The notes under the pieces are model-generated. The model worked only from the letters and a program-made list of their open reading frames with translations. It had not been told where the DNA came from and ran no database searches. Shown piece by piece: positions 14,601 through 26,371 of a DNA stretch of 64,000 bases. Origin of the DNA: Typha latifolia (taxonomy: Eukaryota; Streptophyta; Magnoliopsida; Poales; Typhaceae); NCBI GenBank assembly GCA_019914945.1, contig CM034113.1, positions 2,666,001-2,730,000 on the forward strand, written 5' to 3'. The first letter of the stretch is position 1, and each line of letters begins with the position of its first letter. The position numbers were made by a program, and so were the translations under genes.

Positions 14601-15350
14601 CCTCTAGAGTGTTCTTGAGTGCAGAAGAAATAATATTAATTGTGAAAGTGAGTGAATCACTTTTGACAACGATCTATTATGTCTGAAAACTAAATAACCT
14701 TTAAAAGCTCATTTATATTAAGTAAGATAGTTCAAAAAAATACTTCCGTACTATAAAAATATATAAATATTTTTAAAAATTTTTGAAAAGCTACGACTAA
14801 ACTTATCTGCTGGTATTTTATGAATTAAAACTCACGTTCCAAACACGCAAACAGTACGATATTTTCAGGTAGACAAAATTATCATCGTGAAGATAAATTT
14901 TTTTTTTTAAAGATAATTTTGCCCTCATATCTTTCCAACTCCTACTCTTTTTTCCCGACCCATCTTTCTACATCTTCCCCCACATGGCTTCTAGCACAAG
15001 CAACAACAACAACAAATTTTCATGTGTCCGGCATCCTAAGTTTTCTCCGATTAGTAAGTTATACATTGGCATCCTTTAAAAGTTGAGAGAAAAATTCTAT
15101 ATGGAAATGAGAGTGGTAGGCTAAATAGAAAAAAAGGGGAAGAAGATAATATGAGAAGGGAAGAGGATGAGTTTCTCCTGATCGGTAACATGTACGATTT
15201 CAATAGGTAATTTTATGTTATAAGCTAATAAATCCTAATATTTTTTTCAACAAAAAAAAATAGAAAGATAATTTTAGGACATTTATTAACGAGGGTTGTA
15301 GCTTTTCAAAGTCTAACGGGTATTTATAGCTGCAGGGGTCAAAATGATAC
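8641..15350. other. AT-rich intergenic DNA upstream of the PP2C gene
   Basis: About 6.7 kb without a recognisable gene. It contains the 121-bp tandem duplication near 10.5-10.7 kb and a short (GT)n run near 11,263. The overlapping minus-strand ORFs at about 13,627-14,092 have no recognisable domain, so they are treated as chance ORFs. Confidence 0.5.
10516..10737. repeat. Tandem duplication, period 121 bp
   Basis: Two direct copies (about 10516-10616 and 10637-10737) share an almost identical run of about 100 bp, including TGATGACAATAATCTAATTC, an (ATA)n stretch and AATTTTGGATTACAAAAT. The first copy is preceded by a doubled TTATCTCTTG motif. The near-identity indicates a recent local duplication. 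No protein is encoded. Confidence 0.85.
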
Positions 15351-15764
15351 GGGATCAAAGTTATTTGATCCCCAAAATATATTTGATCCCCAAAACATTC
15401 TTCTTAGAAAAACTAGTGTTTTGCAAATATAATTGAAAATGTATGGTGGTGATCTGCAAATACGTCAAAAGTTTTGCAATAAGAGTAAAACATAGGTGGT
15501 GACATGCAAAAATACCCATCAAATAAAATATGTGGGAACATAGACAAATTAAACGGGCGACATTGGGTCCAGGAGGAAATTTTCTTCTTTTCTTGATGCC
15601 AAATGCGTGGAAAAGGAAAAATGTGGAAATAGTAAGAAGCGAGAGAAACGGGAGGAGGGAAAGGGCGCCACGGAATTGGAAGCAGAAGAAAGCGAGAAGA
15701 GAGGAATGGAATCTCGTTAGCGATCCGTCCAAGTAGCGCCGAAGGACTCGATTAAACGAACCCA

Positions 15765-16256
15765 AATCTTCCTTTTTTGTTCCCTTTTCTCCCAGTTCCT
15801 TCCTTTCATTGCTTCCAATCTTCCATCTAAGATTCTCTACCTTTCTCTTCCAATCCATCCTTTTATTCTCTCTTTGCTTTCCTTCCGAGTTCTTCTAAAG
15901 GTTATTATAAATATGTTTGCGGACTCTTTTGTGTCGGATTTGTTCTAAAGGCTTCATTGGTTGCACGCGAGAGGTTGAGATATTTGTGATTATTTAATTT
16001 GTCTGTGGGCTCATCTTTTTCCCGAGATTTGTAGCTTTTTGTGGACATAAATTTGAGAGAAGAGAGGGGGGATTGGGTTATATCCATCAAGCATCTTTGT
16101 GGCAGTAAGAAGCTGGGATCTTTTTTCGGTTCATTGGATCAAGATTGCATTTTGTGTGGAATTGTGAGGAGATCAACGGAGACGTCAAGAGGAAGCGGTG
16201 GGTTCGGCTGCTCGGCTGCTCTGGAGTGCATCATTGAGATCATCAGGGCCCTGAGG
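15765..16256 (+). promoter_or_regulatory. Probable PP2C 5' untranslated region with a short uORF
   Basis: A pyrimidine-rich stretch (about 15,765-15,900) precedes the phosphatase start, as is common in plant 5' UTRs. In the same region an 11-codon upstream ORF starts at ATG 15913 and stops at 15948, out of frame with the main ORF. The main frame is open from 16041 to the start codon but has no ATG there: 16041 is a GTG. The transcription start and any leader intron cannot be fixed from sequence alone. Confidence 0.45.
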
Positions 16257-19200
16257 ATGGGGTCCTGTTTGTCGTCGTCGGCTTCGGACGGGAGGAGCGA
16301 CTCGTCTTGGTCTGGGCCGGCTTCGCCGTCGTCGGATGCCGGGAGACGGCACCGGAAGAAGGGGAGGAGGAGGTCGGGGTTGCGGAGTTCGGAGGAAGAG
16401 TTGCTTGAGATCCCCGGGAGGATGGCGGCCAATGGCGCGAGCAGCGTGGCCTCGATGTTTACGCAGCAGGGGAAGAAGGGAACAAATCAAGATGCAATGC
16501 TTGTTTGGGAGGTTTGGTTTTAAAGACATTCTTCTTTCTATTGTTTGTTCATTGTAACGTTGAGATTTTGCATCTGGTAGGGAGGATTGAAAGATGGTAT
16601 TTTTAAGAGACTTGATGATATCTGATGAATGGCAACCTATTTCATCTTTTGGTTAATGTCTTTTGGGATAATTTGGGATGTTCTTGGAGCAGAAGGATGT
16701 TTTGGGTGAAAAGTAGACAGTGGCTCAATTATGATTAAATATATTTATTTATTTGTTTCTTTTTTTTTTTTCTTTTCTCTGTTTTCTAACATTGGTATGT
16801 CACAGATTTGTTCAGGTTCTACCTTTTGTTTTGTGACTTTTCTTTTGTTCATCAAAAAGAGATTCATAGATGTGCATTTAGTTCTCAGATAAAATGGAGA
16901 TTATTATTAAGAAGATACCTCTTAAAATCTTCTTCCACCTTTTCTTTTCTTCCGTTTTTTCTTTCTGAGAAATGGTGGATATCACCCTCTCTCATTCTTC
17001 ATTACTTGATGCTTTTCTTTTATTTTTCTTATGCTTCCGTTTGTGCTTTGTGTGGAAATAGTTTTATTGTGTTCCATATATCGTGAGTTTTATTTTAATG
17101 TGATATTCTCGATTTCCTTCTCATCAGAAAGTTGCTCTCGACCTGCCTTTGTCTAGTGAATAGTGATCCAGTCTTCAGTCAGGTTAGGCTGCTGGTTGGG
17201 GATGACTATTCCAGATCTACCAACTTTGCAGCACTTTTTTTTTTTCCTTTATAGAAGCATGTTTATATGGACAAATTCTTTTATAATTATGTTGTAATGG
17301 AGTAAGGTGCCATATTTTCACTTGAACATATTCTTTTCTGAACCCTTCCCCCATAGCCTTGTCTAGTTGTTCCCCATAGCTTTTCCCAGTTGTCCTCCAT
17401 AGCCTTGTCTTATTTTGGAGTGGATGATTTTTCCTCTGTTAAAACACTCATGCTGTTGATGCGAATGAAAATGACAGTCGCCAATTTTCTCATCATTCTC
17501 TTTTTACTTTATTAAATTTTAAGTAAGTACAAGGTCTGATTCTCTAACTTTTCATATTCATTTTGCAGAACTCTAGTTCAAGAACAGATAGTCTTTTGTG
17601 CTTTGTGTGGAAGTAGATTATTGGGTTTCACATATTGTTTTTTATGTTTATTTGTGATTTTGTTTACTTATATAGCAGAAGATCTTGTCAATTTCCTTTT
17701 GATCAGAACATTACTCTCAATCTGCCTTTGTCTAATGAATAGTGATCCAGTCTTCAATCATGTTAGGCTGCTGTCTGGGGATATATTCTAGATCTACCAA
17801 CTTTGCAACCCAGATTTCTTCTTTCTAGAGGCATGTTTATATAGACAGAACTTCTTCTGTGAATCTGTTCTGATGGAGTGAGCTTGCCATCTTTGCACGT
17901 AAACATATTCTTCTTTGACCCCTTTCCCCATAGTCTTGTCTGATTTCGGAATGGACGGTTTTTCCTTTATCTTACAGCACTTCATGCTGTTGATTGAATG
18001 AAAATGACCATGTCAAATTTCTTACCACTCTTTTTGACTTAATACAACTTTTAAGCAAGTACTTATGAAGAATTCTGATTCTCTAACTTTTCATGTTCAT
18101 TTTACAGAACTTTAATTCAAGAACAGATACAGTCTTTTGTGGGGTTTTTGATGGTCATGGACCATATGGCCATATGGTTGCAAGGAAAGTAAGAGATACT
18201 CTTCCTCTAAAACTGCGTGACAACATACGAAGTGATGATTGTAGAGAGAACAACATGAGCTACTCAGGTAGCATGTCAGAAGTAACTTCTTTTTTGGATG
18301 AGGAGCCCAGTGTTTCCATTGAATCTGAAGAGACAGAGAAAATTCCAGAGATCTTCAAGACACTGAAAGAGTCATTCTTGAAGGCTTTCAAAGTTATGGA
18401 TAAAGAATTAAGACTACATCAAAGAATTGATTGCTTTTGCAGTGGGACCACAGCGGTTACCCTGGTCAAGCAGGTACAAATGTAGTCAATTACTTTCTTA
18501 TAGTTTATCATATGATTGCGAAGGCTAATTCATATGGACATTTCAGGAATGATACAGTAAGCAATTTATATATGTTTCCTGACTTAAACATGATTATGCC
18601 TCTTTAGGGTCAATATCTTGTAATTGGGAATGTGGGCGACTCCAGAGCTGTACTGGGAACCAGAAATGAATGTGGTTACTTTGTTGCAGATCAGTTGACG
18701 GTGGACCTTAAACCAAATCTTCCAAGTAAGTTTTTTGGTTACTGTTTTCCCATTTTCTGCTCATCTAGTGAATCCAACACTAGCTACTTTTGGTGATGTT
18801 TATTGTTCATCAATTCAATGTTACTATTTATGTGGCTTTGCTATTTGGATCTATTATGTTGGTTAGAGAAAACTTTTTTTTTCTTCTATATTAATCCTGT
18901 TATCTGGTCATATATCAAGGTAGTTATAAAGGCTGGCCTACAAATTTTTGATTATATTGCAAAACTCTTGATAGAAGATGAGCTTCTAAGGACATGTTCT
19001 TTCATTTCTTCATGGATTGTAAATATTCTTGAAGGGTACTTGAGTTTCTTATAATTTGAGGATATTAATGATCAGGAATCTTGAGAGCAATTCTAATTTC
19101 TAACGAATCCTTTTGTTTTGCTATATCAATATGCTTTTTAAAGTTTGACTGGCTGACGTCCTTTTTAGTGTTTCTTTAAAAAATGTAACATTCATTAGTT

Positions 19201-22200
19201 GCTTGGCCTATCTCATTAAACTAGATGAAGTTGAGAATGTTTGAAGTAAACTAAAGTTTCATTAGACATGACTGTCAAAAATTTTAAGGCTTTGAAACTT
19301 TTCTAAAAGTTAAAGGCTTCCACACATCTATTATACTTCCTGGATACATGAGTGATGGATGTAATGGTGATTGTGATGTTTACTTATTAAGGCATGAAGA
19401 AGGATCTATGAAGCACGGATATGGATATGGATATGGGATACAGGGATATGAAGATATGAATGAGAATGATAAGTTCTTAAAAGTAGAATACGGATATGGT
19501 ATAGATGCGCTAATAAATAAATAAATAATATATTTTTAATTTGTTGTCAATCCAAAGATAACATATGGTAAAAAATAATTATTCCAAAAATGATAAGATA
19601 AAAGAAAAGAAAGTTACAGACTTAGTATCTACATGCCTAGAACTTTAGAATAATATTCTAAGAGAAATTGATATGAAACTCAAAATATTAGTAAAATATT
19701 GAAACCTAATTTAACTATTAATCTGTAATTAATTTGTATCTTTAAATGACTTTGAAGTTATATATTTAATTATTTATCAAATAAACAAAGCGTTAAAGTA
19801 TTATAAAAGATTAGATAATTGCATATACATATAAAGTATATGTTTTATATCATCTTTTTAGTATAGAAAGAAAAATGATCAAGAAATGTATTCGAGCTGT
19901 ATCCCGCCGTATTGAAGCCATATTGGAGCTGTATCTCATCGTATCAGAGCCGTATGTCACTGTATTAGAGCCATATCTTGCCGTATTAGAGCTGTATTTC
20001 ACTGTATTCGAGCCGTATTAAAAAATTAACATTAATTTTTTTTAATTTGAATATCCTTCAGTCGTACCCGACACATATCAGGCCGTATCGGTGCCATATG
20101 AGAAGCCGATACATATTGGATACCGATACGGAGGAGAAAACAAAGTATTCGTGCTTCATAGAAAAGTTTGGTCATGTCAGTAGTTGATATCAAGATCTCG
20201 AGCATTAGGATCTGGATTGACCGAAGAAAATGATGTATATATGCCTTATTGACCATTTAGTATTAGAATATTTTTTTAATTACATAAAATTCTAAAATTG
20301 TTACAAATTGTATGAAGAATACTAAAAATAATTAGAGAGAGTTGCTGCAGCAGTGAGGAGTGGGGGAATATAAAGGAGAGGAAGGGAGGAAAGAGGGAGA
20401 GATGGAAAAAACCCCTAATCAAGGAAGGAGAGAGAGAGAGAGAGCTCCTCACCTTGCCAAAGAACTACTTACCAGAGGTTGATCTCATTGCAGAATTATT
20501 ACTTGCCATCACTTACCGTTGCTTGCCGTTGTCGGATCGGGAGAAAGGAGATGCATTGGGAGAGAAAGAAACCGAAGGATAGAAAATTAAGAGCATGAGG
20601 GAGAAAAGGGAAAAAATATTATATAAATTTCAAATCTGAGTTGGATCGAACTCATTTAATTATTAAGTTTCGGCCCATTTTGGCCTGATAAGGTTGATTC
20701 CCACACATATTTGTTCTGACATGGATCGACATCAGTTGAAACTTCAATCTATGAATAAACCAACTCCAAGATGCAGTTCCTTTCTAATTAGGGATGAAGA
20801 GTGCAGTCCAAAGCTTGAACCAATGAACAAGGATTTATTTTGCATTCCTATAATTTATCTGAAGACATTTCCCTTAAAATAAGTCTAGGCAACATAAAGT
20901 GAGTCCAAGATGCTCCTCATTCTCGATCCCCCTATTTCCCTGAACCCACAAGGTGTAAATAAGTCGTGCTTGAGGGAGTTGGGTTTAGCTCAACTCGGCT
21001 TGAGAGGTGGAAAAGCTTAGCTTGGCTCAAGCTCGAGCTCGAGCTCGATTCAAGCTGAAAAACTTGAGCTCGACTCGGCTCATCTCTAGCTCGATGGGAA
21101 GATTTGGGGGTTGGGCATTGATGAGGCGGTGGAGGAGGGCGAGGGCCTCGATGTCGTCACTGTCTTTATTTCGGCCTCGTCAATAGAAGCCTTGGCCAGT
21201 GGTGGGGAGAGCTTGCTAGAGGGCAGATCGGCTGAGAGTTCAAGTAAAGCAGTCTTCGTAGGTCTCTCACATCGGCTAGAGCAGAGCTCTCACACCACTA
21301 ACATCAACACCGCCAGAAGCCAAGGAGTCTCTATCCTCGACCACACCGGTCACACTCGCCTGCTTTCGCTGCAGCCTTGCAAAGGCCTCTTGTCGAAACC
21401 CTAACCCTAGTCCCAGTACTGCTTCAGGCTTAGGCATGGAGGGAGAGGGGAGATAACGCTTGGTGAGGACAAGAGTGGCTCTGGTGAGGGAAGAGGAGAA
21501 GACGCTCAATAAGGACGAGAGCGACTCCGAGGAGGATGTGATTTTCTATGGTTTCAAAATAAGAATTGAGAGAGAGAGAGAGATTATATATATATTTGCT
21601 ACAATATCAAGCCTAATTGGCCCGGTACCGATCCAGTCTCAAGCATGGAGGGTGAGAGGAGACAACGCTTGGTGAGGATGGGAGTGGCTCTCGTGAAGGA
21701 AGAGGAGAAGATGCTCTGACTCTGTTGAGGATGCGGTCTTCTATGGTTACGAAATAAAATTGAGAGAGATAGAGCATTTGATATTATATATATATATATA
21801 TTTGCTACAGTATCGAGCCTAATCGAGTTGAGCTCAAGCGAGCTAGCTCTAGCTCGGCTTAGCTCGATAATACATTCAGCTTAACTTGGCTCATTTAGAG
21901 CTTGAGCCAAACCCATGAGCTTAAAAATTCAGCTTAACTTGGCTCATTTAGAGCTTAACTATGGGTTTTTTTGACAGCCCATCCTGAACCAACCAAGATG
22001 TCATCTTATCAGTGTCTCTTTTTTTCCTTTACCTAGACATTCCAAAGGCCATCCAACCATTTCCAAAACCTTCTAATCATGCGCCCCCAAACCTACACCC
22101 AATTTAAATGCATTAGATCTACAGTCTTCAACCACATGTATCTGTGGCCTTTAGTGATCTGATCTGGCGAATGCTTTACTCCTTTTAAGTATAAAAATAT

Positions 22201-25200
22201 GGAAAATGACAAATGTCTTACTCTTCTTTGTAACTTATATTAACAAAAATCTGATTTATTGGTTTACATGAATAAAGTTCCACATTGAAACAAATCATTT
22301 GGGAAGTACCTCGATAGGTGCCCTCATAATGTTATATGGTGTAATCTATCTTTTTATTTTAACTATCATGGTTTAGATGCTTTATGCAATTCATGGAGCA
22401 TTTAGGAGGGTTCATCCTAATTTAGGATGCTGCCAAAGTTTGTGCTCCTATACCAATATAGACTTGTGATGACTACACAGTATGAGCTAAGGTGCAGACA
22501 TATATGGGTCGAATATATATTGAGACATTACTTCCTTTCCACAATTTATCGTATTGACTAAATGTAACATGTTTTGGCATGTCATAGTCCAGAATCATAA
22601 AAATTACATTGGAATTGTGCAAGTGGTGGTGATACGTCTCTATGTATCATTGGTAAGTCATTTCACTTTTTCTAAGTAATGTAACTTAAATTTACTCGTC
22701 CGTTTAGTTGTGGGATAAGAAAAAACAAAGATAGGGAACTTATGGATAAAGGATGTTGCTATCCTAATCTTCTTTATGGTGTTTGGTTATAAAACAAAGA
22801 TAGGATAGGAACTTATAGATAAAGGATGTTGCTCCTATTCTTCGTTATGGTGTTTGGTTAAAATGAAGGATATGATGTAATAATTATGTTGGATTAGCAT
22901 AAGATGTTTGGTTTTGATAGTTAGAATAATGAATAAGAAGAATCAAATTGACCTTATTTTCCTTAGTTTGATGTATCGTATAGTAGATAGTTTTTGACAA
23001 AATAGGTTCCAAATAGGTCCTTTGTCCCATATCAAATGATTGGGTGCCCTTATAGGTTTCAAATAGGTCCTTTGTTCCTTGTCCTTGACTTGCTTCATGG
23101 GTGTCAAGTAATCTCATTGTCTCATGACTCATGAGATGCTCTCACTTGGCTCTTTTGTAACTTTGTTTGAGTTTATCATTCTAGTAAATGATCCAAGCTC
23201 GTCAAATCTATCTTAAATTTTTACTCTCATCTTCCCCATTTTTGTTAGTCAAATCTATCTTCAATATTTTCTCTCATCTTCCCCATTTTTGTTAGTTTTG
23301 TCCATTAGTCTTGTATCTTAAATTATCTTCTTAAGGTATACCTTTCTTATTACTTGCTTCTCAGGTTTGATATTATTGCCAACCTGAGTATGAGCCCTAC
23401 TTAGTCAAGCTGTACGCAAGCTCCAGCTCTGATTTTTTCTTATTTCAACCCTTGCTGAGGCCAGCTTAATGCTCAAATTCTGCATATTAGCACTGTTGTG
23501 TTGTCAACCCTTGCTGAGCTCATCTTCGCTTGCTCCAGCTTTGGTTCACTTTATTTCTCTATTTCACTGGGAGCTACCCTAACTTTGAGTTCTATAATTC
23601 CATGTGTCAGATTTTTGTTGCATTAAGTTGGGTGAGAACTTTTGTGTTTATGCGTTGTCTAAATTACAAGAGATTAGAGTGTCAAGACAATAATTTATCT
23701 GATTCTCTATGTTGCCACATGAAGGCTTGGCTCAATTGTTATGGTTTGTGTGCTTGATATAGTTATTCCTTGAGTAATTTAACCTCTTATTGATGATTTT
23801 GAATCTAGATCGAGTATTGCAATTGATATTGTATTACTCTTCAGATTAACTCAACTGATGCACAAATTGGTATTTTTCTCATTCTTGTTGTGCATCTAAT
23901 AATTTCTCTCTCATCCAAAGTGCCACTAGTCCTTTTCGCCTTGTGATTGGCCTCATTCTTAACTCAGTAAAATTCATTTTGATGATTTAACTGTTGGTGG
24001 AAAGTATTATGAAATATTGTGAATATTCAGTGTTTTGAAATATGCAATTTTCCAACGAATATTTGCTAAATGCTAGTAGCTTTGAAATACCTCAAAATTT
24101 CAAACTCAATTATGAATTAAAATAATTTTAGTTCTTGAGATCAATCTCGTATCTAATTGTTCATATTCTAAAATCTTTACTCCTGTGTCATCAGACCGTT
24201 TGGCTCTTTTACTTGTTTATACTCGACTGGTTTTGGCAGATGAAAGAGGTTTTACACAATAAAACTCATATTTTATTGTGTAAAATAAAATATGGTCGTC
24301 TGTCCTATCTAAGGTAGAATAATTTTTCAGATGTCATGGCAGTTTAAAGAGACACTACATGCATGTTGCATAATTATTTGATCCAAAAACTTAAGCTATT
24401 AGATAACGGATTAATAATATATATCATATGTTCAACACTACTACTCCAAATATTTAGATAGATAAAAGATAAGAGTGTGTGACCCTCCATTGTACAAGAA
24501 TAGGTTAAACTATGGCTTGAAATTTCACCCAATATGGAACAATAATTGCTGAAACTTGATGAAAACTAAAGCCAAAAACTCATTGGCTAAGGACGAAACT
24601 ATCAAAATTTCTACTTTTGACATTTATTTTGAACCACAGTAAGCTAAAACCATTCTATTTCAGTCTAAAATATTCATTTTTTTCTAGGGATTGAAACCAA
24701 AACTAACCAAAACAGAAACTTCAAACCGTGTTATAAAAATGGGGCTAAACGGTGTTTGAAGGATGAGTTGAAGTTTTATATTCAGTGCATGATATACATA
24801 ACATATGTTGCCTAAGAACAAAGAATAACTGTCTTGATTTGTTATTCTTGCTTTCATTGTAAACATATAGATTGCTGGTGTAAATATAGAAACAAGTTAT
24901 GGGTCACCATTTCGGGTGACTTATTATTTTAACCCTTATCTCTTTTACATCTTTTAATTTCACAGTCCAAATCATTGATTTTCACCTGGATATCACAAAC
25001 CAAATTTCAACTGGTTTTTGGTTTTTCTAAAATTTATAAAATAACATACCAAATTTTGTCGTAAAATGACCATTTGGGCAGCTGCCTGTGCTGTTATTTA
25101 TGTCATATTCTAGCGAACTGCATTGCTCACCTTTTCCTGTATTTGCTTTAAATTCTATGTTTCCTTGGTAGGAAAGAACTGTGGGCAGCTTTCATGCTGT

Positions 25201-26371
25201 TAATGAACTTACTCAAAACCATTTCCTAGTTGGAAATTTCTGATTAGTAGCTTCTTCTCGTTGCAGTTGCTGCTGTTGTACCTGAACTGCTTTTTTCTCT
25301 TAATTTATTGCATGCTGATAATTGGAGAAAGAAAAGCTAGTTCACCACTTACTGCTAGTTTTATTTACTGTTATGTAAGGATATTCAATGCTTGCATCAT
25401 CATTTTTATGTTATTGAATTAAAGTCATTTTGGCAGAGTTCAGTCTGAGAAAATGTGTTTCTTTTAACAGTGGAATTAGAAAGAATCAAGCGATGTAAGG
25501 GCAGAGTTTTTGCTCTTCAGGATGAGCCAGAGGTGGCTCGCATGTGGCTTCCAAATAATGACTCCCCAGGCTTGGCAATGGCAAGAGCTTTTGGAGATTT
25601 TTGTCTCAAGGATTTTGGTCTTATTTCTGTGCCTGACATCTCCTACAGACGCATCACTGAGAGGGATGAGTTCATTGTTCTGGCAACTGATGGGGTGAGC
25701 TGCAGAATCTTATTTAGTACTGGCATCCATTTGTATCTCCTACACTAGCATAATTAATTTCTTCTTGTCATGCCAAAGAAATCTGTCTCTACTTGAAAAA
25801 TTGGTAATCTTTGTTGCCATTTAAGATTTTAATATGCAACATAACTTTGTCCTCCACTGCCTGATTCTCACAGGTGTGGGATGTCTTGTCCAACAAAGAA
25901 GTAGTTGACATTGTTGCCGCAGTCCCTACTCGGTCCATGGCAGCTCGTACCCTTATTGACTCAGCAGTTCGGGCCTGGAGGATCAAATATCCAACCTCCA
26001 AAATCGATGACTGTGCTGTAGTGTGTCTCTTCCTCAAACCAGATGCAGACGATACCTCCAATTTGAAGAAGAACAACATTGATGGATCATTGGATGCTAG
26101 TGAAGCAGATAATAGCAATCCATCTGGCCCAACTACCGTAGACTGGCCTGCCACCTTCCCATGCAGCCCTGAAATCAGTCCTCCTGATGTTAAGCAAGCT
26201 CCAAGGAGGCAGCTGTCTAGGTCTCAGTCGCGTCAACGATCAAAAGATGCAAGCATCACTGTTGTAGAAGAAGAGTGGTCTGCTCTTGAGGGCGTCTCCC
26301 GAGTGAACACACTGTTGACATTGCCAAGGTTAGTACCTGCAGGCAAACAGACTGCAAGCACCAAAAAATGA
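16257..26371 (+). CDS. Protein phosphatase 2C, clade E type, N-myristoylated (5 exons, 486 aa)
   Basis: Metal-dependent Ser/Thr phosphatase (PPM family). Exons: 16257-16511, 18108-18473, 18608-18725, 25471-25694 and 25874-26371. All junctions are GT-AG and the joined frame is open for 486 codons to TGA. The start is chosen because it is the first in-frame ATG and gives MGSCLSSS, the Gly2 N-myristoylation signature with a neighbouring Cys4 typical of membrane-associated clade-E plant PP2Cs. PP2C motifs in order: QGKKGTNQDAM (~71-81), VFDGHGPYGH (~98-107, metal-binding Asp100), CSGTTAV (~196-202), GNVGDSRAVL (~214-223), DSPGLAMARAFGDF (~277-290), LATDGVWDVLSN (~317-328), DDCAVVCLFL (~367-376). 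All the expected Asp residues are present. A variable 125-165 insert and a Ser/Arg-rich tail ending in the family motif SALEGVSRVNTLL (~457-469) follow known homologues of the Arabidopsis PP2C33/PP2C52 type. It appears intact. The substrate is unknown. Intron 3 is 6.7 kb. Confidence 0.93.
17038..18139 (+). repeat. Tandem duplication in PP2C intron 1 that includes the exon-2 start
   Basis: Unit 1 (about 17038-17600) and unit 2 (about 17601-18139) align along their length. Shared blocks include GTGAATAGTGATCCAGTCTT-like, GATCTACCAACTTTGCA and GATTCTCTAACTTTTCAT. Each ends in a polypyrimidine tract, CAG, and the start of exon 2. The real acceptor precedes 18108. The duplicate acceptor precedes 17569 and is followed by about 30 bp resembling exon 2 (AACTCTAGTTCAAGAACAGA), then loses the reading frame. 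Unit 1 also has three ~22-bp repeats of CCCCATAGCCTTGTCTAG at about 17,351-17,420. The shift between units is about 540-580 bp. Confidence 0.88.
19405..20162. mobile_element. TIR element in PP2C intron 3
   Basis: The ends are inverted repeats: TCTATGAAGCACGGATA at 19405 and its near-perfect complement TATTCGTGCTTCATAGA ending at 20162, a perfect 13-bp core. Subterminal DNA is rich in GGATATG/CCGATAC motifs. Total length is about 758 bp with no transposase ORF, so it is non-autonomous. I did not find a convincing target duplication and leave the superfamily open. Confidence 0.7.
19894..20020. repeat. 21-bp tandem repeat array inside the TIR element
   Basis: About six copies of a 21-bp unit resembling GAGCCGTATCTCGCCGTATTA, with substitutions between units. 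Each unit contains two copies of a CCGTAT-like half-motif. Such subterminal arrays are common binding-site platforms in DNA transposons; that role is inferred here. Confidence 0.8.
20163..20969. other. PP2C intron 3 DNA between two repeat elements
   Basis: Purine-rich, with GA-rich runs near 20,340-20,450. No exon was recognised and small ORFs have no domain signature. The PP2C protein joins correctly without any exon here. Confidence 0.5.
20970..21965. mobile_element. GAGCTC-rich repeat element in PP2C intron 3
   Basis: Both flanks (about 20,970-21,095 and 21,805-21,965) are packed with short GAGCTCGAGCTCG- or AGCTTAACTTGGCTCA-like motifs in opposing orientation, typical of the subterminal regions of plant DNA transposons. 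Two direct copies of about 190 bp lie between them (starts 21433 and 21643, period 210) and share GCATGGAGGG, ACGCTTGGTGAGGA and AGAGGAGAAGA. ORFs inside are GC-rich by-products. Element class and exact ends are uncertain. Confidence 0.5.
22716..22862. repeat. Short tandem repeat, period about 70 bp
   Basis: Two direct copies share AACAAAGATAGG, GGATAAAGGATGTTGCT and TATGGTGTTTGGTTA. They are preceded by CCGTTTAGTTGTGGGATAAG, which resembles MITE ends also visible inverted near 28,640 and 50,825 (CCACAACCAAATGGGC, and GCAACCAAATGGGC in the second). Confidence 0.6.
22863..25470 (+). other. Remainder of PP2C intron 3
   Basis: AT-rich intronic DNA up to the acceptor TTTTAACAG before 25471. A segment at about 24,380-24,530 (AAGCTATTAGATAACGGAT then AATATATATCATATGTTCAA) resembles repeats in SCPL intron 11 near 30,890 and 31,125. 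No coding exon was recognised. Confidence 0.5.

Noticed and set aside
15361..15858. Minus-strand ORF of 165 codons antisense to the PP2C leader
   Set aside because: Low-complexity, no recognisable motif; best explained by the pyrimidine-rich leader on the opposite strand.
16041..16256. N-terminal extension of the PP2C protein in the open frame upstream
   Set aside because: The upstream frame starts with GTG, has no ATG, and would bury the MGSCLS myristoylation start that is typical of this family.
19894..20020. Possible CRISPR-like array
   Set aside because: The 21-bp units are contiguous without spacers, lie inside a TIR element and are in a plant genome.
21111..21509. GC-rich ORFs in PP2C intron 3
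   Set aside because: They lie within a repeat element with internal direct duplications and overlap on both strands without domains.
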